A model generated the notes under the pieces. The model was given only the letters and a program-made list of their open reading frames with translations, was not told the origin of the DNA and ran no database searches. From NCBI RefSeq assembly GCF_900107925.1, contig NZ_FNUJ01000007.1, forward strand, positions 496,001 through 560,000: DNA of 64,000 bases, read 5' to 3'. This document shows positions 37,387 to 46,329 of this stretch, piece after piece (within the stretch, counting starts at the first letter, position 1; each line of letters begins with the position of its first letter). This DNA comes from Amycolatopsis pretoriensis. Its GTDB lineage: Bacteria > Actinomycetota > Actinomycetes > Mycobacteriales > Pseudonocardiaceae. Both the position numbers and the translations under genes were made by a program.

Positions 37387-39300
37387 GTGACGTTGCTGGA
37401 GTCCGTGAACGGACCGGCGGACCTGAAGCGCATGAGTGTCGAGGACCTCGGCGAACTGGCTGCCGAGATCCGGGACTTCCTCGTCGACAAGGTCCGCCGC
37501 GCCGGCGGGCACCTGGGGCCCAACCTCGGCGTCGTCGAGCTGACGCTGGCGCTGCACCGCGTGTTCGACTCGCCGCGCGACGCGATCGTCTGGGACGTCG
37601 GGCACCAGGCCTACGTGCACAAGATCGTCACCGGCCGCGTGGACGGCTTCGACAAGCTGCGTCAGACCGGCGGTGTCACCGGTTACCCGTCGCGCGCGGA
37701 GAGTGACCACGACTGGGTCGAAAGCAGCCACGCCTCCTCCGGACTGTCCTATGTGGACGGCCTGGCGAAAGCGTTCGCCCTGGAGGGCGGCGAGCGGCAC
37801 GCGATCGCCGTCGTCGGCGACGGCGCGCTCACCGGCGGCATGTGCTGGGAAGCGCTCAACAACATCGCCGCGCACCGCGAGCGCCCGGTCGTCATCGTCA
37901 TCAACGACAACGGCCGCTCGTACTCGCCGACCATCGGCGGCCTCGCCGACCACCTCGCCGCGCTGCGCCTCCAGCCGGGCTATGAGCGCCTGCTCGACGG
38001 CGGCCGCGAGATCCTCAAGCACACCCCGGTCGTCGGCAAGCCGATCTACGCCGCGCTGCACGCCGCGAAGGCCGGACTGAAGGACGCCCTGAGCCCGCAG
38101 GCGATGTTCTCCGACCTCGGCCTGAAGTACCTCGGCCCGGTCGACGGCCACGACCAGGTCGCGCTGGAGAAGGCCCTGCAGAGCGCGAAGGCGTTCGGCG
38201 GCGCGGTGATCGTGCACGTGGTGACCGAAAAGGGTCACGGCTACGCGCCCGCGGTCAACAACCAGCACGACCAGATGCACCAGACCGACCCGATCGACCC
38301 CGAGACCGGCCTGCCGCCGGTGAAGGGCCCGAGCTGGACCGGCGTGTTCGGCGACGAGCTGGCGAAGATCGGCGCCGAGCGCGAGGACGTCGTCGCGATC
38401 ACGGCGGCGATGCTGCGGTCCACCGGGCTCGACAAGTTCGCCGAGGCGTTCCCGGACCGCTGGTACGACGTCGGGATCGCCGAGCAGCACGCGGTCACCT
38501 CGGCCGCCGGGCTCGCGATGGGTGGGCTGCACCCGGTCGTGGCGATCTACTCGACGTTCCTCAACCGCGCGTTCGACCAGGTGCTGATGGACGTCGCACT
38601 GCACCGCCAGCCGGTGACGCTGGTGCTGGACCGGGCCGGGATCACCGGGCCGGACGGGCCCAGCCACCACGGGATGTGGGACCTGTCGCTGCTCGGGATG
38701 GTGCCCGGGATGCGCGTCGCTGCTCCGCGTGACCCGGCGACGCTGCGGGAGGAACTGCGGGAGGCGGTCGCCGTCTCCGATGGGCCGACCGCGCTGCGGT
38801 TCTCGAAGGGCAAGGTCGGCGCGGATGTGACGGCGGTGGAGCGGATCGGCACGGTCGATGTGCTGCGTCGCCCGACCGAGGGCGCGGATGTCTTGCTGGT
38901 GACGGTCGGTCCGTTCGCGACGCTCGGGTTGGCGACCGCGGACCGGCTGGCCGATCAGGGGATCGGCGTGACCGTGGTGGACCCGCGGTGGGTGCTGCCC
39001 GTTCCGGCCGAGCTGGTCGCGTTGGCTTCGCAGCACAAGCTCGTGGTGACCGTCGAGGACAGCGGCCGGCACGGCGGTTTCGGGTCGGCGCTGGCCGCGA
39101 TGTTCCGGGACGCCGAGTGCGACGTGCCGTTGCGGGATCTGGCGGTGCCGCAGGCGTTCCACGACCTGGGCAGCCGCGACGAGGTGCTCGGGCGGATCGG
39201 CTTGACGGCCCAGGACGTGGCTCGTCGCGTGACCGAGTGGGCCGCCGGCCGGCTGGGCTCGGAAGAGCAGCCGGCGAAGAAGGACGCCAACCGCGGCTGA
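37387..39300 (+). CDS. dxs: 1-deoxy-D-xylulose-5-phosphate synthase
   Basis: TPP-dependent first enzyme of the MEP isoprenoid pathway, condensing pyruvate and glyceraldehyde-3-phosphate. [16 protein letters not shown] and GHQAYVHK lie in the N-domain. The TPP site is [18 protein letters not shown] followed by [30 protein letters not shown] holds the catalytic Glu, and a transketolase C-domain follows. 637 residues from GTG at 37387, with AGGTGGAG upstream. It is the orthologue of dxs1 (Rv2682c), closing the mycobacterial synteny block. A TAGACT -10-like hexamer at 37339-37344 may belong to its promoter. Confidence 0.96.
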   Translation: MTLLESVNGPADLKRMSVEDLGELAAEIRDFLVDKVRRAGGHLGPNLGVVELTLALHRVFDSPRDAIVWDVGHQAYVHKIVTGRVDGFDKLRQTGGVTGYPSRAESDHDWVESSHASSGLSYVDGLAKAFALEGGERHAIAVVGDGALTGGMCWEALNNIAAHRERPVVIVINDNGRSYSPTIGGLADHLAALRLQPGYERLLDGGREILKHTPVVGKPIYAALHAAKAGLKDALSPQAMFSDLGLKYLGPVDGHDQVALEKALQSAKAFGGAVIVHVVTEKGHGYAPAVNNQHDQMHQTDPIDPETGLPPVKGPSWTGVFGDELAKIGAEREDVVAITAAMLRSTGLDKFAEAFPDRWYDVGIAEQHAVTSAAGLAMGGLHPVVAIYSTFLNRAFDQVLMDVALHRQPVTLVLDRAGITGPDGPSHHGMWDLSLLGMVPGMRVAAPRDPATLREELREAVAVSDGPTALRFSKGKVGADVTAVERIGTVDVLRRPTEGADVLLVTVGPFATLGLATADRLADQGIGVTVVDPRWVLPVPAELVALASQHKLVVTVEDSGRHGGFGSALAAMFRDAECDVPLRDLAVPQAFHDLGSRDEVLGRIGLTAQDVARRVTEWAAGRLGSEEQPAKKDANRG

Positions 39301-39305
39301 CCGCG

Positions 39306-39346
39306 GCGAACCGGCCCCCGGGAACTGTTCCCGGGGGCCGGTTCGC
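39306..39346. terminator. Terminator after dxs
   Basis: Perfect 19-bp stem (39306-39324 with 39328-39346) and 3-nt loop, starting 6 bp after the dxs stop. Very stable, though without a T-run. Confidence 0.85.
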
Positions 39347-39357
39347 GGCTTCAGGTC

Positions 39358-39414
39358 CCGAAACTGTCGGTGCCCACCGGTAGAGTGGAAAACGGGGGGC
39401 GCCCCCGCGCGCGG
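39358..39414 (+). repeat. Dispersed element copy C: PafBC-type promoter motif plus G/C hairpin
   Basis: TGTCGGTG (39365-39372), 8-bp spacer identical to copy A, TAGAGT (39381-39386), then GGAAAAC, a GGGGGCGCCCCC-type palindrome and a CGCGCGCGGGG end. It lies directly behind the dxs terminator and points into the 3' end of the convergent NCS1 permease gene a few bases away. Confidence 0.75.
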
Positions 39415-39421
39415 GGTGAAG

Positions 39422-40858
39422 TCAGGCCCCGGCGTTGACCGGGAGGGGCACCGAAGCGAAGACCTCCGCGGGTTCCGGGAACAGCTTCACCAGCACCGGG
39501 TACGCCACCGCCGCCGTCGCCAGGGTCACCAGCAGGCTGATGTCCACACCGCCCGCGATGTCCCTCAGCGGGCCCGCGATCATCGGCGTGTTCGCGCACA
39601 GCAGGCCCAATGTCGTCGCCGGGATCCACGCCGCCATCGCTCGCCAGTTCACGCCTCGGGCGAACCAGTACCTCCCGCCGCGCCGGCCCTCGTTGAACAC
39701 CTGCAGGTCCGCCACGTCGTAGAACCCCCGGCGCTGGACGAAGCCGATCATCATGATCACCATCCACGGGCTCGTGCACAGCACGATCAGCGTCGCGAAC
39801 GCGTTGATGCTCGACACCATGTCCAGCACGAAATTGCCGATGAAGATGAACGCCACGCTCAGCGTTCCGATCAGCAGCGTCGCCTGGACCCGGGACAGGC
39901 GCGGGAAGATCGAGCTGAAGTCCAGGCCCGTGCCGTACAGCGACGTCGTTCCGGTCGACAGGCCGCCGATCAACGCCACGACGATCAGCGGGATCGCGTA
40001 CCACAGCGGGGAAATCGCCGTCAGGCCCGTGATGTAGTCGGCCGGGTTCGCGACCAGCGTGGCCGTCGCGATGCCGAACCCGAACGGCAGCAACGTCGCC
40101 ACCTGGGCCAGGAACGGCGCTGTCAGGAGAGAGCGCTTGCTGAACGAAGAAGGGATGTAGCGCGCCCAGTCGCCGAGGAACGCGCCGAACGAAATCGGGT
40201 TCGCCAGCGCCGTCAGCGCCGCCAGGGTGAACGTCGGCCAGAACGTGCCGAGTGCGTAGGTGCCCGTGCCGGCGTAGCCCGGGTCGAACGAGCCGCCGTA
40301 CGCCAGCACGCCCAGCAGCATGATCGCCGTGCCCAGGACCACCGCGATCCGGTTCACCAGCAGCATGAACCGGTAGCCGTAGATGCACACCACCAGCGTC
40401 GCGACCGCGATCACGCCGTACGCCACGCCGCGCAGCACCGCGCCGCCGTCGAAGCCGAACAGCCGCTGTGCCGCGCCGGCCACCGCGTCGCCGCTCACCC
40501 ACACCGAAATCGCGAAGAACGTGATCGCCGTCAGCAACGACAGGAACGAGCCGACGCACCGGCCGACCACGCCGAAGTGCGCTCCCGACGACACCGCGTT
40601 GTTCGTGCGCGTGCGTGGTCCGAACAACGCCATCGGCGCCAGGACCAGGCCGCCGACCACCACGCCGAGCGCGGTCGCCAGAGCCGCGTCCCGGAAGCTC
40701 AGCCCGTACGCGATCGGCAGCGTGCCCAGGATGATCGTCGCGAACGTGTTCGCGCCGCCGAACGCCATCCGGAACAGGTCGCGCGGGCGCGATGTCTGCT
40801 CCTCCGGCGGGATGGGCGCGATGCCGTTGTGCTCGACCTCCGTCACGCGCGCGCTCAT
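39422..40858 (-). CDS. NCS1-family nucleobase/cation symporter
   Basis: 478-residue permease of the cytosine/purine/uracil/thiamine/allantoin family with about 12 TM helices. Around residue 30 is the family motif region LFRMAFGGANTFATIILGTL, with GRTRTNNAVSS-like sequence after TM3. It is the last gene of the minus-strand catabolic operon, and its ATG overlaps the aldehyde dehydrogenase stop (ATGA). By context it may import the nitrogen compound degraded by the operon; NCS1 carriers for allantoin, purines and hydantoins are known. Confidence 0.9.
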   Translation of the reverse strand: MSARVTEVEHNGIAPIPPEEQTSRPRDLFRMAFGGANTFATIILGTLPIAYGLSFRDAALATALGVVVGGLVLAPMALFGPRTRTNNAVSSGAHFGVVGRCVGSFLSLLTAITFFAISVWVSGDAVAGAAQRLFGFDGGAVLRGVAYGVIAVATLVVCIYGYRFMLLVNRIAVVLGTAIMLLGVLAYGGSFDPGYAGTGTYALGTFWPTFTLAALTALANPISFGAFLGDWARYIPSSFSKRSLLTAPFLAQVATLLPFGFGIATATLVANPADYITGLTAISPLWYAIPLIVVALIGGLSTGTTSLYGTGLDFSSIFPRLSRVQATLLIGTLSVAFIFIGNFVLDMVSSINAFATLIVLCTSPWMVIMMIGFVQRRGFYDVADLQVFNEGRRGGRYWFARGVNWRAMAAWIPATTLGLLCANTPMIAGPLRDIAGGVDISLLVTLATAAVAYPVLVKLFPEPAEVFASVPLPVNAGA

Positions 40859-42213
40859 GCGAACCTCGTCATGACGTGCTTGACGCGCGTGTACTCGGCG
40901 AAGGCGTACGCCGAAAGGTCCTTGCCGTGGCCGGAGTGGCCGAACCCGCCGTGCGGCATCTCCGCGACCAGCGGCCCGTGCGTGTTGACCCACACGCAGC
41001 CGAAGTCCAGCTCGGCCGACACCCGCGTCGCCACGGCGAGGTCGCGAGTCCACACCGACGACGCCAGTCCATAAGGGACGCCGTTGGCCAGCGCGACACC
41101 GGAAGCTTCGTCCGAAAAGGACTGGACCGTGACGACCGGCCCGAAGATCTCCTCCTGGACGATCTCGTCGTCCTGCCGCACGCCGGAGATCACCGTGGGG
41201 AAGAAGTAGTACCCCTGTGAGCCGAACCGCGAGCCGCCGGTTTCGATCCGCGCGTGTGCCGGCAGCCGCGAGATCAGGCCCTCGACGCGGGAGAACTGCG
41301 CCGCGCTGTTCAGCGGCCCGTAGTCGACCCCGGGGGTCTGCGCGGCCGCGACCTTCGCCAGCGCGGCGACGAAGTCGTCGTGGATCGACGCGTGCACCAG
41401 CACCCGGCTGCCTGCGGTGCAGTCCTGGCCCGCGTTGTAGAACGCCGCGCCCACGATCCCTTCCGCCGTCGCGGCGAGGTCGACGTCGGGGAAGACCAGC
41501 AGTGGTGCGTTGCCGCCCAGTTCCAGGTGCGTGCGCTTGAGGTCGGCGGCCGCGACCGTGGCGACGTCGATGCCCGCCCGCGTCGACCCGGTGATCGACA
41601 CCAGGGCCGTGACCGGGTGGCGCACCAGCGCGCGGCCCGTGTCGCGGTCGCCGGTCAGCACGGTGAAGGCTCCCGAAGGCAGGAACTCCGCGGCGACCTC
41701 GGCCAGCAGCACGGCCGTCGACGGGGTCGTCTCGGCCGGCTTGAGCACCACCGTGTTGCCCGCCGCCAGGGCCGGCGCGATCTTCCAGACCGCCATCATC
41801 AGCGGGTAGTTCCACGGCGCGATCTGCGCGCAGACGCCGACCGGCTCGCGGCGGATCACCGACGTGTGGCCCGGCGCGTACTCCCCGGCCGCGGTCCCTT
41901 CCAGGTGCCGCGCGGCGCCGGCGAAGAACCGCAGCGCGCTCACGCACTCCGGGATCTCCTCTTCGAGCACCACGGACCGGATCTTGCCCGTCTCGCGGAC
42001 TTCCAGGTCGGCGAACTCCGACGCCCGCGCCTCGAGCGCGTCGGCGATCTTAAGCAGAGCCAGCTGCCGCTGCGCCGGGGTGCTGCGCCGCCAGGCCGCA
42101 AACGCTTGCGCGGCGGCTTCCATGGCCTTGTCCACATCGGACTCCGAGGCGACGGCGCTGGTGCCGAACACCTCGCCGGTCGCCGGGTCGGTCAGGTCGA
42201 GCGTGCGGGTCAT
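40855..42213 (-). CDS. Aldehyde dehydrogenase (aminobutyraldehyde/guanidinobutyraldehyde type)
   Basis: 452 residues. IAPWNYPLMMAVWK and KPAETTP form the NAD site, SITGSTRAG the Rossmann loop, LELGGNAPLLVF the general base and AGQDCTAGSR the catalytic Cys. The GQDCTAGSR wording is typical of gamma-aminobutyraldehyde dehydrogenases. Sitting between a TPP decarboxylase and a permease, and downstream of a ureohydrolase, the likely substrate is 4-guanidinobutyraldehyde or 4-aminobutyraldehyde. It overlaps both neighbours by four bases. Confidence 0.88.
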   Translation of the reverse strand: MTRTLDLTDPATGEVFGTSAVASESDVDKAMEAAAQAFAAWRRSTPAQRQLALLKIADALEARASEFADLEVRETGKIRSVVLEEEIPECVSALRFFAGAARHLEGTAAGEYAPGHTSVIRREPVGVCAQIAPWNYPLMMAVWKIAPALAAGNTVVLKPAETTPSTAVLLAEVAAEFLPSGAFTVLTGDRDTGRALVRHPVTALVSITGSTRAGIDVATVAAADLKRTHLELGGNAPLLVFPDVDLAATAEGIVGAAFYNAGQDCTAGSRVLVHASIHDDFVAALAKVAAAQTPGVDYGPLNSAAQFSRVEGLISRLPAHARIETGGSRFGSQGYYFFPTVISGVRQDDEIVQEEIFGPVVTVQSFSDEASGVALANGVPYGLASSVWTRDLAVATRVSAELDFGCVWVNTHGPLVAEMPHGGFGHSGHGKDLSAYAFAEYTRVKHVMTRFA

Positions 42214-43853
42214 GCCTGCTCCAGGTGGGTCGGCGCGAACAGCTTCAGCAACGCGGGGAGGACGACGACGGACGGGCCCGGCGTGCGCAGTGCCTCGGCG
42301 AGGTCCGCGCCCACCGTGTCCAAAGAGGAGAGCCGGGCGGGGACGCCGAACGACGAGGCCAGCGCCACGAAGTCGGGCCGGGCCAGCTCGGTGGCCGTCG
42401 TCTGGCCGAACGTGTCGGTGAGGTACTCGCGCAGCACGCCGTAGCCGCCGTCGTCGACGATCAGCCACGTGACGTCGAGGCCGTGCTGCACCGCCGTGGC
42501 CAGCTCGGCGACGCCGTACATCGCGCCGCCGTCACCCGACACGGCGAGCGCCGGACCGCCCGCGGCCGCGCCGCCGAGCGCGCCCGGCAGGCCGTAGCCC
42601 AGCCCGCCCGCGCCCTGCGCGGTGTGGATCGGCGCGCCCTCGGGGTTCCACGCCGACCAGGCCCAGTACGCGGCGATCGTCATGTCCCAGAACGTCTGCG
42701 TGCCCTCGGGCAGTGCCGCGCGGACGTCGTCGATCAGCTTCCGTTCGACGGCCAGGTCCTGACCGTCCAAACGGGACTCGACCCGCGCGAGCAGTCCGGA
42801 GACCGCTTTCTCGGCCCGCCCGTCGGATGGCCGCATCGGCACCCACTCCAGCAGCGCCTGCAGCGTGAGCTTGACGTCGGCGTGGATGCCCAGGCCCGGG
42901 TAGTTCGACTCCAGCTTGCCGAGATCGGCCTCGACCTGGATCACCCGGCCGCGCGGCGCGAACTCGCGGTAGTTGCTGGACAGCTCGCCCAGGCCCGAGC
43001 CGAGCACGAGCAGGACGTCCGCGGAAGCGAGGAACTCCGTGGTGTGCCAGTCCTCCAGCCACGACCGCCCGGACAGCTCGTGGTCCCAGCCGAAGACGCC
43101 CTTGCCGCCGAACGTCGAGATCACCGGCGCACGCAACGCTTCCGCCAGGGCCTTCAGCTCGGCCGAAGCGCCGGACCGCAAGGCACCGCCGCCGGCGAGG
43201 ATGACGGGGTTCGACGCCGCGGCCAGCAGGTCGGCTGCCGCGGTGACCAGCTCGGGCAGCGGTGCCAAGGCTGGGGGAGTGGCCGACACGGACGTGATCG
43301 GCGGCAGACCGGCCGGGCCGAGCAGCACGTCCTGGGGGATCTCGACCCACACCGGGCCGTAGGGCGCGGTCGCCGCCGACGTCCACGCTTCCCGCAACGC
43401 GGAAGGGATCTGGCTCGCCCGCCGCACGACGTGCACCGACTTCACGACGTCCCGGAAGCTCGCCTGCTGGTCGGGCAGTTCGTGCAGGTAGCCGTGCCGG
43501 CCGCCGCCGAGCCCGGCGACCGGGACCTGGCTGGAAATGCCGAGCACCGGCACCGACGCGGTCCGGGATTCCTGCAGCGAAGCCAACGTCAGTAACGCAC
43601 CCGGCCCGGTCGAGACGACCAGGGGCGTCACCGGGACCGGCCCGTCCGGGTTCGCCGCGAGCCGGGCGCGGGCGAAACCGTCGGCGGCGAACGCGAGGTT
43701 GTTCTCGACGCGCCCGCTGATCACGCGCAGGTCGCCGGCGCGCCGCAGCGCTTCGAACAGACCCAGCGCGTGCTGGCCGGGCAGGCCGAACACCGTGTCG
43801 GCGCCCAGCGCGCGAAGGGTTTCGACGACGACGTCGCCGCCGATGCGGGTCAT
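42210..43853 (-). CDS. TPP-dependent decarboxylase (acetolactate-synthase-like), possible 2-ketoarginine decarboxylase
   Basis: 547 residues with three TPP-enzyme domains. [15 protein letters not shown] holds the Glu that activates [17 protein letters not shown] and a central NAD/FAD-like domain follow. The C-domain has [17 protein letters not shown] with [11 protein letters not shown] for Mg-TPP. It lacks neighbouring branched-chain amino acid genes, so it is unlikely to be a true acetolactate synthase. Adjacent aldehyde dehydrogenase and ureohydrolase genes make a 2-ketoarginine decarboxylase (AruI-type) role attractive. Four-base overlaps on both sides show tight coupling. Confidence 0.85.
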   Translation of the reverse strand: MTRIGGDVVVETLRALGADTVFGLPGQHALGLFEALRRAGDLRVISGRVENNLAFAADGFARARLAANPDGPVPVTPLVVSTGPGALLTLASLQESRTASVPVLGISSQVPVAGLGGGRHGYLHELPDQQASFRDVVKSVHVVRRASQIPSALREAWTSAATAPYGPVWVEIPQDVLLGPAGLPPITSVSATPPALAPLPELVTAAADLLAAASNPVILAGGGALRSGASAELKALAEALRAPVISTFGGKGVFGWDHELSGRSWLEDWHTTEFLASADVLLVLGSGLGELSSNYREFAPRGRVIQVEADLGKLESNYPGLGIHADVKLTLQALLEWVPMRPSDGRAEKAVSGLLARVESRLDGQDLAVERKLIDDVRAALPEGTQTFWDMTIAAYWAWSAWNPEGAPIHTAQGAGGLGYGLPGALGGAAAGGPALAVSGDGGAMYGVAELATAVQHGLDVTWLIVDDGGYGVLREYLTDTFGQTTATELARPDFVALASSFGVPARLSSLDTVGADLAEALRTPGPSVVVLPALLKLFAPTHLEQA

Positions 43854-44794
43854 TCGCCCTTCCCCAGCGACAGCAGGCTCACCAGGTCGTAGGCGACGTG
43901 GGAGGCCGCGATGGCGGTGATCTCGGCGTGGTCGTAGGCCGGGGCCAGCTCGACGACGTCCGCGCCGACCAGGTTGAGGTCGCGCAGCCCGCGCAGGATC
44001 TCCAGGAGCTCGCGGCTGGTCATTCCGCCCGCTTCGGGGGTGCCGGTGCCGGGTGCGTGGGCCGGGTCGAGCACGTCGATGTCGACCGAGACGTACAGCG
44101 GCCGGTCGCCGATCCGCTGCCGCAGCGCGTCCACGGTCTCGGCGACGCCGCGGCGCAGGACGTCGCCGGAGGTGACGATCCCGAAGCCGAGCCGGCGGTC
44201 CTCTTCGAGGTCGCGCTTGCCGTACAGCGGCCCGCGCGTGCCGACGTGCGACAGCGCACTCGTGTCGAGGATGCCTTCCTCGGACGCCCGCCGGAACGGC
44301 GTGCCGTGCGTGTACGGCTCGCCGAAGTAGGTGTCCCAGGTGTCGAGGTGCGCGTCGAAGTGCAGCAGCGCGACGGGTCCGTGCTTCTTCGCCGCCGCGC
44401 GCAGCAGCGGGAGCGCGATGGTGTGGTCGCCGCCGACGGTCACCAGCCGCGTCCCGTTCGCCTGCAGTGCTTCGGCTTCCTGCTGCAGCGTCTCGATCGC
44501 TTCGCCGATGTTGAACGGGTTGACCGCGATGTCGCCCGCGTCGACCACCTGCATCTGCTCGAACGGCGAGACGTCCAGCTCCGGGTGGTACGGCCGCAGC
44601 AGCCGGCTCGCCTCGCGCACGGCGGCCGGGCCGAACCGCGCGCCGGGCCGGTAGGACACGCCGGAGTCGAAGGGCACCCCGACGACGGCGACGTCGGCGC
44701 GCTCGACCTGGTCGATCCGCGGCAGCCGCGCGAAGGTCGCGAAGCCGGCGAACCGGGGGACGCGCGACGAGTCGAGGGGTCCGATGTTAGGCAC
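43850..44794 (-). CDS. Ureohydrolase (agmatinase / guanidinobutyrase family)
   Basis: 314 residues of the arginase superfamily, releasing urea from a guanidino compound with two Mn ions. Metal motifs are [10 protein letters not shown] (His about 124), [10 protein letters not shown] (about 145-154) and [21 protein letters not shown] (Asp pair about 237). [14 protein letters not shown] fits agmatinase/guanidinobutyrase rather than arginase. GTG at 44794 overlaps the symporter gene by 8 nt. The TPP enzyme next door favours guanidinobutyrate as substrate; agmatine remains possible. Confidence 0.9.
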   Translation of the reverse strand: MPNIGPLDSSRVPRFAGFATFARLPRIDQVERADVAVVGVPFDSGVSYRPGARFGPAAVREASRLLRPYHPELDVSPFEQMQVVDAGDIAVNPFNIGEAIETLQQEAEALQANGTRLVTVGGDHTIALPLLRAAAKKHGPVALLHFDAHLDTWDTYFGEPYTHGTPFRRASEEGILDTSALSHVGTRGPLYGKRDLEEDRRLGFGIVTSGDVLRRGVAETVDALRQRIGDRPLYVSVDIDVLDPAHAPGTGTPEAGGMTSRELLEILRGLRDLNLVGADVVELAPAYDHAEITAIAASHVAYDLVSLLSLGKGE

Positions 44795-46232
44795 TGGTGG
44801 GCTCCTGTTCCCGGGTCTCGGTGGTGGTGTCTTCGCCGGCCAGGCGGCGGGTCCAAAGGGAGAGAATCGAGTCGGCCGTGCGGGGCGTGGCGAAGCTGAC
44901 CGCCAGGTAGACGACCAGGCTCGCGCCGAGGCCCCAGTAGATCGGGGTGTTGGCGTCGACGCCGTCGATGATCATGAACGCGATCACCGACACCGTGCCG
45001 GCCACCATCGACGCGTACGCGCCCTGCCGCGTGCCGCGCTTCCAGAACAGCGCGCCGACGATCGCGACGAGCAGGCCGCCGACCAGGATGTCGTAGGCGA
45101 TGGTGAGCGCGTTGACGACGTCGTCGACGACCATCGCGATGCCGATGGCCAGCAGGCCGAGCACGAGCGTGGCGATCCGGTTGCGGCTGACTTCGCCGCC
45201 CTTCTTCAGGCCGAGCTTGCTGAGCAGGTCCGACGTCGTCGTGGTGGAACACGCGATCAGCGCGCCGCTCGCGGTCGACATCATCGCCGAGAGCGCGGCG
45301 GCCAGCACGAGGCCGCGGACGCCGGTCGGCAGCAGCCGCTCGACGATCGTCGCGAAGGCGTCCTGCGCGCTGGCGAGGTCCGGGTAGAGCGTGTGGGCCG
45401 CGGTGCCGATCAGGGCGCCGGCCAGGCCGTAGACCAGACAGTAGACGCCGGAGGTGATGCCGCCGGACGTCGCGATCGCCGGCGTGCGCGCGGTGAACAC
45501 GCGCTGCCAGATGTCCTGGCCGATCAGCAGGCCGAAGGTGTAGATGACGAAGTAGGTGATGATCGTGTCGGTGCCGATCGAGGTGAAGCTGAAGAAGCTC
45601 GCGTCGAGCTTTTCGCTCATCCCGGAGAAGCCGCCCGCGGAAGAGATCGCGACCGGCAGCAGGATCGCCAGGATGCCGATGGTCTTGATGACGAACTGGG
45701 CGATGTCGGTGAGCGTGATCGACCACATGCCGCCGAGCACCGAGTAGAGGACGACGATCGAGCCGCCGACCGCGATGCCCGCCCAGTTCGGCAGGTCGAA
45801 CAGGACCTTGAAGATGGTCGCGAAGGCCAGCGTCGAGGTGACCGTGAGCATCAGCGTGTAGCCCCACATGACGACGCCGGACACCGCGCTGGTGCGGCCG
45901 CCGTAGCGCAGGTCGAGCATCTCGCCGACGGTGTAGACCTTCAGCCGCACCAGCCGCCGCGCGAACAGCGCGTGCAGCACCAGGATGCCGACGCCGATGC
46001 TGACCACCAGCCACATGCCGGAAATGCCGTAGGTGTAGCCGAGCTTGACGCCGCCGACGGTCGACGCGCCGCCGAGCACGACGGCCGACATCGTGCCGGA
46101 GTACATGAACCAGCCCAGCCGCCGCCCGGCCACCAGGTAGTCGGACTTCGTCTTCGCGAGCCGGAGGCCGTACCAGCCGACCCCGAGCATCCCCGCGATG
46201 TACAGCGCGATCACCGCGTAGTCGCCGGTCAC
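44787..46232 (-). CDS. Sodium:solute symporter (SSS family)
   Basis: 481-residue transporter with about 13 TM helices. It has the family features [18 protein letters not shown] at the N-terminus, GGASTVGG and [14 protein letters not shown]. It is the first gene of the catabolic operon, so it likely brings in the compound that the operon degrades, using a sodium gradient. GTG start at 46232. Ninety-seven bases separate it from the divergent PucR regulator. Confidence 0.9.
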   Translation of the reverse strand: MTGDYAVIALYIAGMLGVGWYGLRLAKTKSDYLVAGRRLGWFMYSGTMSAVVLGGASTVGGVKLGYTYGISGMWLVVSIGVGILVLHALFARRLVRLKVYTVGEMLDLRYGGRTSAVSGVVMWGYTLMLTVTSTLAFATIFKVLFDLPNWAGIAVGGSIVVLYSVLGGMWSITLTDIAQFVIKTIGILAILLPVAISSAGGFSGMSEKLDASFFSFTSIGTDTIITYFVIYTFGLLIGQDIWQRVFTARTPAIATSGGITSGVYCLVYGLAGALIGTAAHTLYPDLASAQDAFATIVERLLPTGVRGLVLAAALSAMMSTASGALIACSTTTTSDLLSKLGLKKGGEVSRNRIATLVLGLLAIGIAMVVDDVVNALTIAYDILVGGLLVAIVGALFWKRGTRQGAYASMVAGTVSVIAFMIIDGVDANTPIYWGLGASLVVYLAVSFATPRTADSILSLWTRRLAGEDTTTETREQEPTSA

Positions 46233-46290
46233 GGTGTCCTCCTCACGTCGTTTCGGGTCACCGTAGGTTCGCCCGCCACCCCTTGGGCAT

Positions 46291-46305
46291 GGGATGATTC
46301 ATCCC
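46291..46305. promoter_or_regulatory. Candidate PucR operator
   Basis: GGGATGA-T-TCATCCC is a perfect 15-nt palindrome in the gap between the symporter and pucR genes. A further GGGATGA half-site lies at 46322-46328, directly before the pucR start. The spacing suits one regulator controlling both directions, and itself. Confidence 0.5.
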
Positions 46306-46329
46306 CATGTCGACTTCGATAGGGATGAA

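Noticed and set aside
42210-43853. Acetolactate synthase for branched-chain amino acid synthesis
   Set aside because: No small regulatory subunit, ilvC or leu genes nearby, and it is embedded in a catabolic operon; a keto-acid decarboxylase role fits better.
45560-45580. Another TGTCGGTG match inside the symporter gene
   Set aside because: It lacks the N8-TAnnnT partner and the hairpin and lies within conserved coding sequence.
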